In this document: piece after piece, positions 19,303 through 27,295 of the stretch
Position numbering within the stretch: position 1 is the stretch's first letter
How the letters are laid out: every line of letters starts with the position of its first letter
DNA from: CAWEWH01 sp963812775
GTDB taxonomy: Bacteria > Pseudomonadota > Alphaproteobacteria > Rhizobiales > Beijerinckiaceae
Direction: 5' to 3'
NCBI GenBank assembly: GCA_963812775.1
Contig: CAWEWH010000001.1
Span: forward strand, 310,001-374,000
DNA: 64,000 nt
Made by a program: the position numbers and the translations under genes
Notes under the pieces: generated by a model
The model's database searches: none
What the model was told of the DNA's origin: nothing
Seen by the model: the letters and a program-made list of their open reading frames with translations, nothing else

Positions 19303-19678
19303 TCAAAGCCATCGTTGCGTCAGGGACGTGACGAGCCACAGCAATCCCAGAACAACCGCGCCCGTCGCCGTCCATCGCGCAAATGTGAGGTAGGTCTGCT
19401 CGAGCACTGCCGAACGTCATGCGCTGGGCCTGGGCTTCGGGCGGCCGCTGTTCGTCGTCGAGATAGAGCCACAACTCCGTCTTGCGGTAGTTCTTCGTAC
19501 GCGCACCATAGGCCTTCAGCATCAAGATGGCGGCCATGAGAAGGGTGAGCATGGCGCCAGCCTGAAAGGCGGCGTGAGGCTCGAACGACAAGCCGATCAT
19601 GACGCAGAAGATCGCAAGCGATCCGAACGAGCAGGCACGCAGCACCGTCTCGAACGCGATGCGCCGCATGAGTTCCAT
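19303..19678 (-). CDS. Small conserved membrane protein, frame broken by one base
   Basis: The reading frame starts at 19678 (MELMRRIAFETVLRACSFGS) behind a GGAGG site. It has two membrane spans at about residues 12-30 and 37-52, then a charged stretch (KNYRKTELWLYLDDEQRPPE). The frame then fails after AQRMT near 19413. Removing one A from the AA at 19413-19414 restores VLEQTYLTFARWTATGAVVLGLL, which gives a third membrane span and a stop at 19303. The repaired protein is about 124 residues and resembles small membrane proteins common in Bradyrhizobium relatives. The function is unknown. The break is probably a sequencing error. Confidence 0.7.
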
Positions 19679-19781
19679 GTCGCCTCCGCGAATGAAAGCC
19701 GGACTGGGGCGATTCTGCCGCCAAAACGACCGCTGCGGCAATCACAAACAGGTGTCACTGGGCTTGAGACGCGGCTGGCCG

Positions 19782-20108
19782 TCATAGGCGGACCGCAAAG
19801 AAGTTGCCGATGGCCGGCAACGTCAGCAGCGCGGTCCCCGCCAGCCAGATCCATAGCGAGACAATCGTGGAATCCTTCGTCGCTTTGATGATGCGCTCAT
19901 AGATGGCGGCCGGAATTCCCGCGACGATGATCGTCGCGGTCGAAACCATGAGCGAGGAAAACAACAACGTCAGGGGCACGCTGCCGAACAGCAAAGCAGG
20001 CGCCAGAATTTGCATATGGATGAGAGCGAACAGCACCAGTATCGGATTGAACAGGCCGTTCACCATGCCGAAGAAAGCGATGCCGATGTAGTAGAAGTTC
20101 CGTTCCAT
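19782..20108 (-). CDS. Small multi-pass membrane protein of unknown function
   Basis: A 108-residue protein starting MERNFYYIGIAFFGMVNGLF with about three hydrophobic segments and the charged linker AAIYERIIKATKDST between spans. I chose the ATG at 20108 because upstream codons in the same frame are Arg-rich and overlap the preceding gene. It lies 8 bases after the YggT-like gene and is probably cotranscribed with it. I do not recognise the family. Confidence 0.65.
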   Translation of the reverse strand: MERNFYYIGIAFFGMVNGLFNPILVLFALIHMQILAPALLFGSVPLTLLFSSLMVSTATIIVAGIPAAIYERIIKATKDSTIVSLWIWLAGTALLTLPAIGNFFAVRL

Positions 20109-20116
20109 GGCTCCCC

Positions 20117-20479
20117 TCAGCTCGCGCGCGGCACGGCGCCGAGCAACAGGAATACATAGAGCAGCCCAACGCGTAGCCAGAACAGCCAGACGACGCCGAA
20201 CAGCCAAACGACGACGGGCGCGGCGGCTTTGGGCGTTATCGGCGCAATGAGCGCAACGAATGGATCGGTCACGTTGCAGAAGAAGCGCCAGATGTAGTTG
20301 GTCGAGTCGTGCGGCACGAACAGGCCGAGGAGCGCTCGGCCAGCGAGTGTGTACATCAGCGCTGCCAGCACGAAGTTGGGAAGGTGAAAGTACCAGTAGG
20401 TCAGGATCGGAAAGGACGCGCCCAAAGCCACTGCTCCCAGCGGGAGCCGAAGGATGACCGGCGCCGCTTCCGTCGGCAA
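20117..20479 (-). CDS. YggT-like small membrane protein
   Basis: Up to 120 residues, with hydrophobic segments either side of LAGRALLGLFVPHDSTNYIWRFF and a C-terminal span (VVVWLFGVVWLFWLRVGLLY). The arrangement resembles YggT-family proteins, but I could not confirm this. The upstream end is uncertain: the longest frame begins at a TTG (20479) only 22 bases past the symporter terminator, without a clear ribosome-binding site. A GTG about 15 codons further in is an alternative. Confidence 0.6.
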   Translation of the reverse strand: MPTEAAPVILRLPLGAVALGASFPILTYWYFHLPNFVLAALMYTLAGRALLGLFVPHDSTNYIWRFFCNVTDPFVALIAPITPKAAAPVVVWLFGVVWLFWLRVGLLYVFLLLGAVPRAS

Positions 20480-20500
20480 GATGTCATGCTCTGTCGGCCC

Positions 20501-20529
20501 AAAAAAGCGGGGCCCCTAAGGGCCCCGCC
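20501..20529 (-). terminator. Intrinsic terminator of the sodium:solute symporter operon
   Basis: On the minus strand the stem GCGGGGCCC/GGGCCCCGC is followed directly by TTTTTT. It lies 27 bases past the stop of the large symporter subunit at 20556, giving a textbook end to that two-gene operon. Confidence 0.85.
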
Positions 20530-20555
20530 GATGCATGCATTCGCGATCGCGCTGG

Positions 20556-22559
20556 TCACGTCTTCTCTTCGAGGACCATTCTGCCACGTGGCTTGCGGAT
20601 CTCGTCGACATAAGCCTGCATCTCTTTGGACGGCTCCTTGCCAAGCAGGCTGACCACGATGATCACCAGGAAGCCGAGCGGCATCCCGAGCAGGCCGCAC
20701 GCGATATTGTTGAGGCCGAACCAGCCGACCTTGTTTGCCAATGGATGGGCGAGCGTCGGCCAGGCCTCCATCGCGTTCGGCAGCGCCATGGCCTTGGCAA
20801 TGTCAACAACCGGCAAGCCCGTAAGGGGGTTCAGAAGCGATGTCATGCCGAAGTACTTCACCCCCATGCCCGGGAAGTATCGCGTCGTGAGGAGATAGAA
20901 CAGGCAGAGGCCGAACCCGGCAATCATGCCAGTGACAGCACCTGCTGCCGTCGTGCGCTTCCACCAGACTCCCATGACGAGCGCCGGGAAGTTGCCAGCC
21001 ATGGCAAGCGAGAAGGCCCACCCCACCATGGCCAGGATGTCTCCCGGCTTGGTGGCAGCGAGCGCCGCCGCTGCAACCGCGACCACGAAAAGCAAGCCGC
21101 GCGCCACCGTGAGCCGACGTACCGTCGGCGCATTGGGGTCGAGCATCTTGTAGTACACGTCATGGCTGAGGGCGTTGGCAATGGCGAGCAGAAGCCCGTC
21201 GGCCGTCGATAGCGCCGCCGCGAGACCGCCGGCCGCGACGAGGCCGGAGATCACGTAAGGCAGGCCGGCGATCTCCGGAGTCGAGAGCACGATCACGTCG
21301 GTATCGATGACGAAGTCTTGCAGCCGCACAACGCCGGTATGCCCTGCGATCGCCTTGCAGGCGGCGATCACCGCGTCGATGCTGACGGCATTCTGCCCGC
21401 AGATTTTTATCAGGCCAAGTTCGCCCCACGTGAACAACCAGGGGCGGATGGATTCGAGATCTCTCCCGATGATGTTAGTGTAGACTTCCAGCTTCGAGAA
21501 CGCGGCGTAGGCTGGCGCCGAGAAGTAGAGCAGGAAGATGAACAGCAGCGACCACGCCACCGACTGACGGGCTTCGCGGACGCTCGGCGTCGTGAAGTAG
21601 CGCATCAGGATGTGCGGCAGCGAAGCCGTGCCGACCATCATGCAGAACATTATGGCGAAGAAGTTCAGTGGACTGTAATTGATGAACGGCGAGATGTGTG
21701 GCTTGAGCGCTCCCGGCGGACACGATTCAGCGGTGCATGCGACCGCCAGCCCATTGCTGAGCATCTGTCCTTCACGCGCCGTGATTTCCTGAATTGCCAC
21801 GCCGTAGGTGAGCTCGGGGATCGGGATCTGGTATTTCTTGGTTGACAGGATGATGATCGGCGTCAGGTAGGCGATGATCAGCACGATGTATTGAGCGATC
21901 TGCGTCCAGGTCACTGCGCGCATGCCGCCCAGCATCGAGCACAGCAGGATGCCCGCAAGACCCGCGAACACGGCGACTTCGAACGGCATGCCCAAGAACC
22001 GCGAGGCAATGATTCCCGTGCCGTAGACCTGCGCGGTCACATACGTGAACGAGCAGCACACCAGCACGATGACGGCGATGCCGCGGGCCAGGTTGCCGCC
22101 GAAGCGGAAGGCCATGAAGTCGGGCACCGTGTAGGCGCCGAACTTGCGCAAGTAGGGACCTATCAGGATCGACACCAGCACGAAGCCGCCGGTCCATCCC
22201 AGCACCCAGGTCAGGCCGTCATAGCCGAGCAGGAACAGGGTGCCGGCCATGCCGACGAAGGAGGCCGCCGACATCCAGTCCGCGCCGGTCGCCATGCCGT
22301 TGTAGAAGGCGGGAACGCGACGGCCGGCGACGTAATATTCGGAGACCTGGGCAGTCCGCGACATCACGCCGATCACGGCGTAGACGAGGATCGTGAAGCC
22401 GACGAACAGGTAGCCAAGAAACCGGTTGGGGACGTTGAACTGCTCAAGCACGGCGAGCAGCACGATGAAGGCAAGAAAGCCACCCGTATAGGTGCCGTAC
22501 ATCTTGCCGAGATTCTTGATGAAATCCGAACCGCCGGTCGTTGTGGTTTGTGTAGCCAT
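20556..22559 (-). CDS. Sodium:solute symporter, large subunit (ActP-like)
   Basis: A 667-residue inner-membrane transporter of the solute:sodium symporter family, with about 13 predicted spans. It has the family features GMATGADWMSAASFVGMAGTLF and GLLLAIANALSHDVYYK. It sits 11 bases downstream of a DUF4212-type small subunit, which identifies the two-component subgroup rather than plain acetate permease. The substrate is probably a small carboxylate, but that is inference. The ATG at 22559 follows a clear operon junction, and an intrinsic terminator follows at 20501-20529. Confidence 0.9.
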   Translation of the reverse strand: MATQTTTTGGSDFIKNLGKMYGTYTGGFLAFIVLLAVLEQFNVPNRFLGYLFVGFTILVYAVIGVMSRTAQVSEYYVAGRRVPAFYNGMATGADWMSAASFVGMAGTLFLLGYDGLTWVLGWTGGFVLVSILIGPYLRKFGAYTVPDFMAFRFGGNLARGIAVIVLVCCSFTYVTAQVYGTGIIASRFLGMPFEVAVFAGLAGILLCSMLGGMRAVTWTQIAQYIVLIIAYLTPIIILSTKKYQIPIPELTYGVAIQEITAREGQMLSNGLAVACTAESCPPGALKPHISPFINYSPLNFFAIMFCMMVGTASLPHILMRYFTTPSVREARQSVAWSLLFIFLLYFSAPAYAAFSKLEVYTNIIGRDLESIRPWLFTWGELGLIKICGQNAVSIDAVIAACKAIAGHTGVVRLQDFVIDTDVIVLSTPEIAGLPYVISGLVAAGGLAAALSTADGLLLAIANALSHDVYYKMLDPNAPTVRRLTVARGLLFVVAVAAAALAATKPGDILAMVGWAFSLAMAGNFPALVMGVWWKRTTAAGAVTGMIAGFGLCLFYLLTTRYFPGMGVKYFGMTSLLNPLTGLPVVDIAKAMALPNAMEAWPTLAHPLANKVGWFGLNNIACGLLGMPLGFLVIIVVSLLGKEPSKEMQAYVDEIRKPRGRMVLEEKT

Positions 22560-22570
22560 GCTGTCCCCCG

Positions 22571-22834
22571 TCAGTCGTCTTCAGCAACGCCGAATTCGCG
22601 GTCGATCTTGTCCTGCTGCTTCGCAAACATGAACAGCATGACGACGAAGGCGATCAGCGAGCCTTGCGCGGCCATGTAGAAGCCGAGCGGAAAGCCGAGA
22701 ATTGGGATGACGATTGTATTCAGCGGCTTGACGAACATGTGCACGATGTAGCCGAAGAACACCCATAGCCCGAGATGGATCAGCATCAGGTTGGTCGTCT
22801 TCCGCCAGTGCCCTTCCGTATCGACTGGTTGCAT
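22571..22834 (-). CDS. Sodium:solute symporter, small subunit (DUF4212)
   Basis: An 87-residue protein starting MQPVDTEGHWRKTTNLMLIH with two transmembrane segments (LGLWVFFGYIVHMFV and FPLGFYMAAQGSLIAFVVMLFM) joined by a short periplasmic loop, and an acidic C-terminus. DUF4212 proteins are the small partners of SSS-family large subunits and are encoded immediately upstream of them, as here (11-base gap). The GGAGGAA sequence upstream of the ATG supports the start. Confidence 0.9.
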   Translation of the reverse strand: MQPVDTEGHWRKTTNLMLIHLGLWVFFGYIVHMFVKPLNTIVIPILGFPLGFYMAAQGSLIAFVVMLFMFAKQQDKIDREFGVAEDD

Positions 22835-23123
22835 TCCGTTCCTCCTGATTCGGCTGCGCTATCCGCATGCCCTTTTTTGCCGAAGGCCGCGATGAGCGAA
22901 GAAAGGCAGAACTCACCTCGTCTTGCCTTGCCCCGCGCCGTCGCCCCGCTTGGCAGCGCTACCGCCCGTGAAAAGGCTACCATCTGGGTTTGAAATGCCG
23001 CATTAGACTTCCGTCGTAGAACTTTGGGCATCCGCCGGGTGGCCTTGGCTTTCTTGCCGGCCGCGCGTGCAGACGCGATGCTAGCAGCCGTCCCAGATGC
23101 GGGGAGCGTGCAACGCAACGCCG
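22835..23123. other. Divergent intergenic region, symporter operon / hypothetical gene
   Basis: This 289-base gap separates the divergent symporter operon (minus) and the gene at 23124 (plus), so it should hold both promoters. I could not assign convincing hexamers. Short frames crossing it are Arg/Lys/Ala-rich with no ribosome-binding site, and I do not consider them genes. Confidence 0.4.
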
Positions 23124-23735
23124 ATGGATTTGTTGAGATTTTTCCGCCGCCCTTCGCCAATTCACGACGAGAATGCGCTTGCCGATTTCATCGACAAGCA
23201 CGCCGCCTTTCTTGTGCAGAAGGGCATCTACGAGTATTCGCGCGCCCGCGCCGGACACTATGCCAAGGTGTTGTTCGCTGAGCCCGGCTTTCAAGAGGCA
23301 GTCGAAGAATCACGTTGGCGCGCCTACCCCTTGGGCCTTGCGATGGTGGCCGAGGTGGTCGACGCCGCGCTCGACCCGCCCCAAGCAGATCGCCCCCAAA
23401 TGCTTGAGTCGCTTGCGCGGCTGGTGCTGTCGATCTTCGACCGCTATCCGGTGCCCATCGCGCTCGGGGGCGACGCCTGGAGCGCCTTGCGCGGCGATCT
23501 TGCGCGGCGCCTGCAGCTTATCGGCCTGCATTCGCCAAAGCGCGCCATGGATATTCCCGCGACGGTCGCGCAGACTTATTTTGAGCTGATGCCGATCCAC
23601 GAGAAGCTGCGCGGCCGCGATTTCTGGACCTTGCACAACTATCTGCGCGTGACCTTGTGCAACATCCACGACGAGTTCAGCCGACGCATGGACGCGCCTG
23701 GCCTGACTTCGACGCTGCAGCGGCAAGCGGCCTAG
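23124..23735 (+). CDS. Conserved hypothetical protein
   Basis: A 203-residue soluble, mostly helical protein (MDLLRFFRRPSPIHDENALA...) without signal peptide or membrane span. Conserved-looking features are ALADFIDKHAAFLVQKGIYEYSRARAG near the N-terminus and AQTYFELMPIHEKLRGRDFWTLHNYLR near the C-terminus. It resembles uncharacterised alphaproteobacterial proteins, but I cannot name a family or reaction. The ATG at 23124 is preferred to one at 23097 because the protein pattern begins there. Its stop overlaps the stop of the convergent gene within the palindrome CTAG. Confidence 0.75.
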   Translation: MDLLRFFRRPSPIHDENALADFIDKHAAFLVQKGIYEYSRARAGHYAKVLFAEPGFQEAVEESRWRAYPLGLAMVAEVVDAALDPPQADRPQMLESLARLVLSIFDRYPVPIALGGDAWSALRGDLARRLQLIGLHSPKRAMDIPATVAQTYFELMPIHEKLRGRDFWTLHNYLRVTLCNIHDEFSRRMDAPGLTSTLQRQAA

Positions 23736-24022
23736 CGGCACACTCTCACGACGCGCGGCGCCCAGCCGCCCCGCACCCGCACCTCGCGGGTTTCGTGCCA
23801 GCAGTGCGGGCCAAAGAGGTAAGCCCGATACTCCTCGCCAGCCAGACGGTTCGTGGTCATGACGCCGCCACCGGCGGTCGGCCTGTCCATCCGCTCTTCG
23901 TCGCCCCACCAGGGGCGCTTCCAGTGATCGCCGAACAGTTGCGCCTGCGCACTGCCCGTGCCGAGGGCGAGCAGAGCGGCGGCAAGCGCCAAGCATGCGA
24001 CGCGTTTGAATTTTCCGCTCAT
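23732..24022 (-). CDS. Small secreted protein with C-terminal two-cysteine motif
   Basis: A 96-residue protein starting MSGKFKRVACLALAAALLAL, with a signal peptide probably cleaved after AQA at about residue 27. The mature part ends GPHCWHETREVRVRGGWAPR then VVRVCR. The same C-terminal pattern (GPxC[WY]xE...R[VI]RVCx) closes the genes at 24700 and 25110, so the three look like relatives. The two mature-part cysteines could form a disulfide in the periplasm. The function is unknown. Confidence 0.7.
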   Translation of the reverse strand: MSGKFKRVACLALAAALLALGTGSAQAQLFGDHWKRPWWGDEERMDRPTAGGGVMTTNRLAGEEYRAYLFGPHCWHETREVRVRGGWAPRVVRVCR

Positions 24023-24048
24023 CCGACCCTCCAGACGCCTCGCCCCGC

Positions 24049-24540
24049 TCACCGGTAGCGACGCTTATAGTAGGCTTTGCGCGGATGGCGACCCTGCGAG
24101 GACAGGATGGCGCCGAGCGCCATGCCGCCGATCACCGCCGCCGCGATGGCCGCCCCGTTGTTGCGCTTCTTGCGGTAGTAGTACGGATAGCCGTACCCCG
24201 GATAGCCGTAGCCGTAGGCATAGCCGGGATACCCATAGCCGTAGCCCGGATGCCCATAGGCGTAGCTCGGGGCATAGGCGTAGCCCGGATAGGCGCGGTA
24301 ACTCGGCCGGGCGTACGCATAGCCATGGTGCCGATAGCCGTATCCGGCGTGCGCGTGATAGCGCAACCGCGGCGCATGCGCCAAGGCGGCGGCGCGGTTC
24401 GGATGCCCGTGGTAGCCCCCTTGTGCCACATGACTTCTGGCGACTTGCGCCTGCGCCGGCGTCGACAGCGTCATGCCGGCGACGGCGAGCGCCGCAAGGC
24501 CATGGGCGAAGCGACGGCCAAGATGCATTTTGTCAAGCAT
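24049..24540 (-). CDS. Secreted Gly/Tyr-rich protein with glycine-zipper segment
   Basis: A 163-residue protein starting MLDKMHLGRRFAHGLAALAV behind a strong AGGAGG site, with a signal peptide ending near TPAQAQ. The mature region is a Tyr/Gly/Pro/Ala-rich tract of PGYAY, YGYPGY and similar units (about residues 80-125), then YYYRKKRNNGAAIAAAVIGG, a glycine-zipper-like hydrophobic segment, and a basic tail. It lacks the cysteine motif of its neighbours but has the zipper seen in two of them. A cell-envelope role is likely; the specific function is unknown. Confidence 0.7.
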   Translation of the reverse strand: MLDKMHLGRRFAHGLAALAVAGMTLSTPAQAQVARSHVAQGGYHGHPNRAAALAHAPRLRYHAHAGYGYRHHGYAYARPSYRAYPGYAYAPSYAYGHPGYGYGYPGYAYGYGYPGYGYPYYYRKKRNNGAAIAAAVIGGMALGAILSSQGRHPRKAYYKRRYR

Positions 24541-24699
24541 CGCATCCTCCTGTCCGATGTGTCGCTCCCTCCGTCCAATGCGAAGGCGAAGCGAAACGTT
24601 CCTTGCGAGCCTATGCCCGTCGACATGACAAATCGCTGAACGGCAACGGCCCCGCCCTTTCGAGGCGAGGCCGTGCTTCAACCGAGTGGTCAGGTACGG

Positions 24700-24978
24700 C
24701 TAGTCGCAAACGCGAATGCGGCGAACCCGCCACACGCCGCGATAGTCGTCCCACACGCGCCGGCTCTCGACGTAGCAATCGGGACCCGCCTCGTAGGCAT
24801 ACGCGCCCGGGGCGGCGTACGGACCCGACGCGGCGGCAGCGGCGCCGAGCGCGAAGCCGCCGATGGCGCCGGCCGCCAATGCCGCGTTGCGCCCGTCGCG
24901 TGCCTCGACCGGCTGCACTGCAATCGCCGCGGCGCTGGCCAGCGCCAACGCACCGATAATCGTCGTCCGAATGGTCAT
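24700..24978 (-). CDS. Small secreted protein with glycine-zipper and two-cysteine motif
   Basis: A 92-residue protein with a signal peptide (MTIRTTIIGALALASAAAIA...VEA), a Gly/Ala zipper-like segment (GAIGGFALGAAAAA), and the C-terminal signature GPDCYVESRRVWDDYRG...RVRRIRVCD. It is built like the gene at 25110 and shares its C-terminus with the gene at 23732. GAGGGAGA precedes the ATG. Its function is unknown. Tandem placement with similar genes suggests local duplication. Confidence 0.75.
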   Translation of the reverse strand: MTIRTTIIGALALASAAAIAVQPVEARDGRNAALAAGAIGGFALGAAAAASGPYAAPGAYAYEAGPDCYVESRRVWDDYRGVWRVRRIRVCD

Positions 24979-25055
24979 GTCATTCTCCCTCTTCTGCTAG
25001 CGTCAACGCCAGCACGGAGGGCAGGTTCCGGGCGGCTGCCTCAGAAAGGCCACAA

Positions 25056-25083
25056 ACAAAAAGGCCCCGCGTGCGGGGCCTTT
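25056..25083 (-). terminator. Intrinsic terminator
   Basis: The hairpin AAAGGCCCCGC/GCGGGGCCTTT (loop of two) is followed on the minus strand by TTTTTGTTTG. It lies 27 bases past the stop of the 25110 gene and ends its transcript. The T-rich opposite flank may allow weak termination in the other direction too. Confidence 0.85.
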
Positions 25084-25109
25084 GTTCCGTTCTGCGACGT
25101 TTGGCGCGT

Positions 25110-25388
25110 CTATTCGCAGACGCGCACACGACGGACGACGTAACCGTAGCCGTCCCAATAGCGTCGCCGCTCGACCCAGCATTCCGGGCCGTAAGCGTAG
25201 TAGCCCGGCGCGCCATAATACGGGCGGGCCGCCAGGGCGCCCAAGGCCAGGCCCCCAACGACGCCGGCGGCCACCGCCCCCGGCCCCCAGCCGCGGCGCC
25301 ACTGCGCCGACGCTTCCGTGGTCGTGACAGCGAGCGTCCCGGCCATGGTGAGCGCCGCAAGCGCTCCGGCTATCAGCTTCTTGCTCAT
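25110..25388 (-). CDS. Small secreted protein with glycine-zipper and two-cysteine motif
   Basis: A 92-residue protein with a signal peptide (MSKKLIAGALAALTMAGTLA...ASA, cleavage near residue 28), a Gly/Ala zipper-like stretch (GAVAAGVVGGLALGALAA), a Tyr-rich linker, and the C-terminal signature GPECWVERRRYWDGYGYVVR then RVRVCE. GGAGGA precedes the ATG, and a strong terminator follows the stop. It is the closest relative of the gene at 24700, with the same length and layout. The function is unknown. Confidence 0.75.
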   Translation of the reverse strand: MSKKLIAGALAALTMAGTLAVTTTEASAQWRRGWGPGAVAAGVVGGLALGALAARPYYGAPGYYAYGPECWVERRRYWDGYGYVVRRVRVCE

Positions 25389-25483
25389 CGCTATTCCTCC
25401 GATGCTCAGCCTTTCGGCTCACGCCCCAATCTTCGACCGGCGGCCTGAATGCCCGATGAATTTGAGGCGAGCCCCCCTGCCCC

Positions 25484-25518
25484 GCAAAGAAAAAAACCCC
25501 GTCCGTGAGGACGGGGTT
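25484..25518 (-). terminator. Strong intrinsic terminator
   Basis: On the minus strand, AACCCCGTCC-TCAC-GGACGGGGTT is followed by a run of seven or more T and then CTTT. It lies about 160 bases past the stop of the MFS gene at 25680, so it ends either a long 3' untranslated region or a separate small RNA. Confidence 0.85.
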
Positions 25519-25679
25519 TAGTCGCTTGGGGGCTGTTAGTGGGGCGCGGTTGAGGGGGCTGCGCCCGAGTCGTCGCGCGGACTTGGGGGTCAGGCGCGAT
25601 CGAGGACTGCACTGTGCCAGGGCACGCCAGGAAGCGCTGTGCTCCAGCGCACGTCGCGATCCGGGGTATTTGAAGGGTT
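25488..25679 (-). ncRNA. Candidate structured small RNA or 3'-UTR RNA with C-rich loops
   Basis: The gap between the MFS stop and the terminator reads as a chain of stem-loops on the minus strand: GCGCTG/CAGCGC, GTGCC/GGCAC, and GGGCGC/GCGCCC (25542-25566) with a C-rich loop AGCCCCCTCAACC. Two more unpaired C5 tracts (ACCCCCAAG and AGCCCCCAAG) lie on either side, and a strong terminator ends it. No ribosome-binding site or convincing protein is present. C-rich loops can pair with Shine-Dalgarno sequences. Promoter evidence is lacking, so it could be processed from the MFS mRNA. Confidence 0.35.
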
Positions 25680-26960
25680 TTACCGCCTGCCGAGGTGGCG
25701 GGCCGCCATCACAGCCAAGAGGCTCACAAAGGCGGCTAACATCAGGTAGTAGCTGGGCGCCACCTTGCTGCCGGTAGCGGCGATCAGCCAGGCGATGACA
25801 AGGGGTGCGAAGCCGCCAAAGGTCGTGACGCCAAGCGAATAGGCGATCGAGACCCCGGTTGTCCGCGTCCGCGTCGGGAAGAGCTCGGACATGAGGGCCG
25901 CCAGGCCCCCGACATAGGCCGAGACCAGCGTCGCGATCACGAGCTGGACCAGCATGAGGGTCGGCAGGCTCGGTGCCGCAACAAGCCAGGTGAAGAGCGG
26001 CTGCGGGACGAGCACCAAGAGCACCGATGCGACCATCGCGGCGGGCGTGCGCCCGATCCGGTCCGACAGGGCGCCGAAAAATGGGATCAGAACAATCTGC
26101 AACGTCATCGCCACGACCAGGGTCAGGAGGCCGCCGGCGAGAGGCAGGCCGAGATCGCGGCTGGCGAAGGTCGGCATGAACATCAGCGTATAGGCGCCGA
26201 CGCTGGCCACCACGATCAGGCCACAAGCCGCGAAAACAGCGGTCATCTGCGTCGTGATCGTCTCGCGCAAGGGAGAGGCGCTCGGTTGGCGAGAGCGGAA
26301 TTCCGGCGTCTCATCCACATAAGCACGCAGGTAGTAGCCGACCGGCCCGATCAGCAAGCCGAAGAGGAAGGGCAGCCGCCACCCCCAGCCTTCCATCTGC
26401 TCGGCGGTCAGCGACGCCGTGAGCGCGAACACGAAAGCCGCGGCCGCCACGATGGCGACGGCCTGGCTGGCGAACTGCCAGCTCGCATGGAACCCCCGGT
26501 GTCTGGGGTTCTGCTCGACGAGGAAGGCCGTGGCGCTGCCGAACTCGCCACCGGCGGAAAACCCTTGAATGAGGCGCGCGACGACCAGCAGCGCCGGGGC
26601 GACAACTCCTGCCATGGCATATGTCGGGGCGATCGCGATGAGCAGCGTGCCGCCGGTCATCAGGGCGATCGACAGCGTCAGGGCGGCTTTGCGACCGTGC
26701 CGGTCGGCATAGATGCCGAGCGCGACGGCGCCGAGCGGCCGCATGAAGAAGGTCACTCCAAAGGTCGCAAGCGCCAGCAACAGCGAGGCGGTATCGTCGC
26801 CAACCGGGAAGAAAAGCTTTGAAATGGTCGCTGCGAGGAACACATAGACGACCAGGTCGAACCATTCGAGCGCATTGCCGATGGTCGCGGCAAGGACGGC
26901 GCGGCGCGCCGTGGAGCGGCTCGTAACGGCAATAAGCGAAGAGTCCACTGCGGCTGCCAT
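25680..26960 (-). CDS. MFS transporter, metabolite:H+ symporter (MHS) type
   Basis: A 426-residue inner-membrane transporter with twelve predicted spans. The N-terminal block ATIGNALEWFDLVVYVFLAA and the loop 2-3 motif GIYADRHGRKAAL are typical of the MHS group (relatives of proline/betaine, shikimate and citrate transporters). The second-half loop motif FGALSDRIGRTPAAM is also present. The ATG at 26960 follows GGGAGGT and is preferred to the much earlier ATG at 27164, whose extra residues are not transporter-like. No neighbouring enzyme reveals the substrate. Confidence 0.88.
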   Translation of the reverse strand: MAAAVDSSLIAVTSRSTARRAVLAATIGNALEWFDLVVYVFLAATISKLFFPVGDDTASLLLALATFGVTFFMRPLGAVALGIYADRHGRKAALTLSIALMTGGTLLIAIAPTYAMAGVVAPALLVVARLIQGFSAGGEFGSATAFLVEQNPRHRGFHASWQFASQAVAIVAAAAFVFALTASLTAEQMEGWGWRLPFLFGLLIGPVGYYLRAYVDETPEFRSRQPSASPLRETITTQMTAVFAACGLIVVASVGAYTLMFMPTFASRDLGLPLAGGLLTLVVAMTLQIVLIPFFGALSDRIGRTPAAMVASVLLVLVPQPLFTWLVAAPSLPTLMLVQLVIATLVSAYVGGLAALMSELFPTRTRTTGVSIAYSLGVTTFGGFAPLVIAWLIAATGSKVAPSYYLMLAAFVSLLAVMAARHLGRR

Positions 26961-27195
26961 CGCAACCTCCCAAACGCCCGCCCCTGCGGCTCCCTCGCCG
27001 TTGCGTGCTGTGCCCATGAGCGTGCCCGAGAATGGAAAATAATCGGTTACCGGTCGCCTCGGGCTGCCATCGGACCAACGGGTTTGCTGCCGGCCGGGCT
27101 TGCTGAAAATTCTAATTGTTGTTAGCGGGGCGATGCCTCGTGCGAGGGCGATGCCTGACTGCAACCCGGAGGTCTAGCGGGTCACACTTCGTAGG

Positions 27196-27271
27196 GCCGG
27201 CTTAGCTCAGCTGGTAGAGCAACCGCCTTGTAAGCGGTAGGTCGCGTGTTCAATTCACGCAGCCGGCACCA
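27196..27271 (+). tRNA. tRNA-Thr (TGT)
   Basis: A complete 76-base cloverleaf: acceptor stem GCCGGCT/AGCCGGC, D-arm GCTCAGCTGGTAGAGC, anticodon loop CTTGTAA with anticodon TGT, T-loop TGTTCAATTCA, and an encoded CCA. It is convergent with the FeeM-like gene, whose stop is 24 bases beyond. Confidence 0.96.
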
Positions 27272-27295
27272 TCCAGGGCCTGCAATTCGGGACCG

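Noticed and set aside
22786..23160. A 124-codon minus-strand frame across the symporter upstream region
   Set aside because: It overlaps the small subunit gene in another frame, is Arg/Lys/Ala-rich and has no ribosome-binding site.
24049..24540. Gly/Tyr repeat region as a CRISPR-like or tandem DNA array
   Set aside because: The periodicity is in codons for Tyr-Gly-Pro within a gene that has a signal peptide. There are no constant repeats with unique spacers, and no cas genes nearby.
25003..26226. A 407-codon minus-strand frame across the MFS gene, the candidate RNA and the 25110 gene
   Set aside because: It reads through a strong terminator and two real genes in another frame. Its composition is not protein-like.
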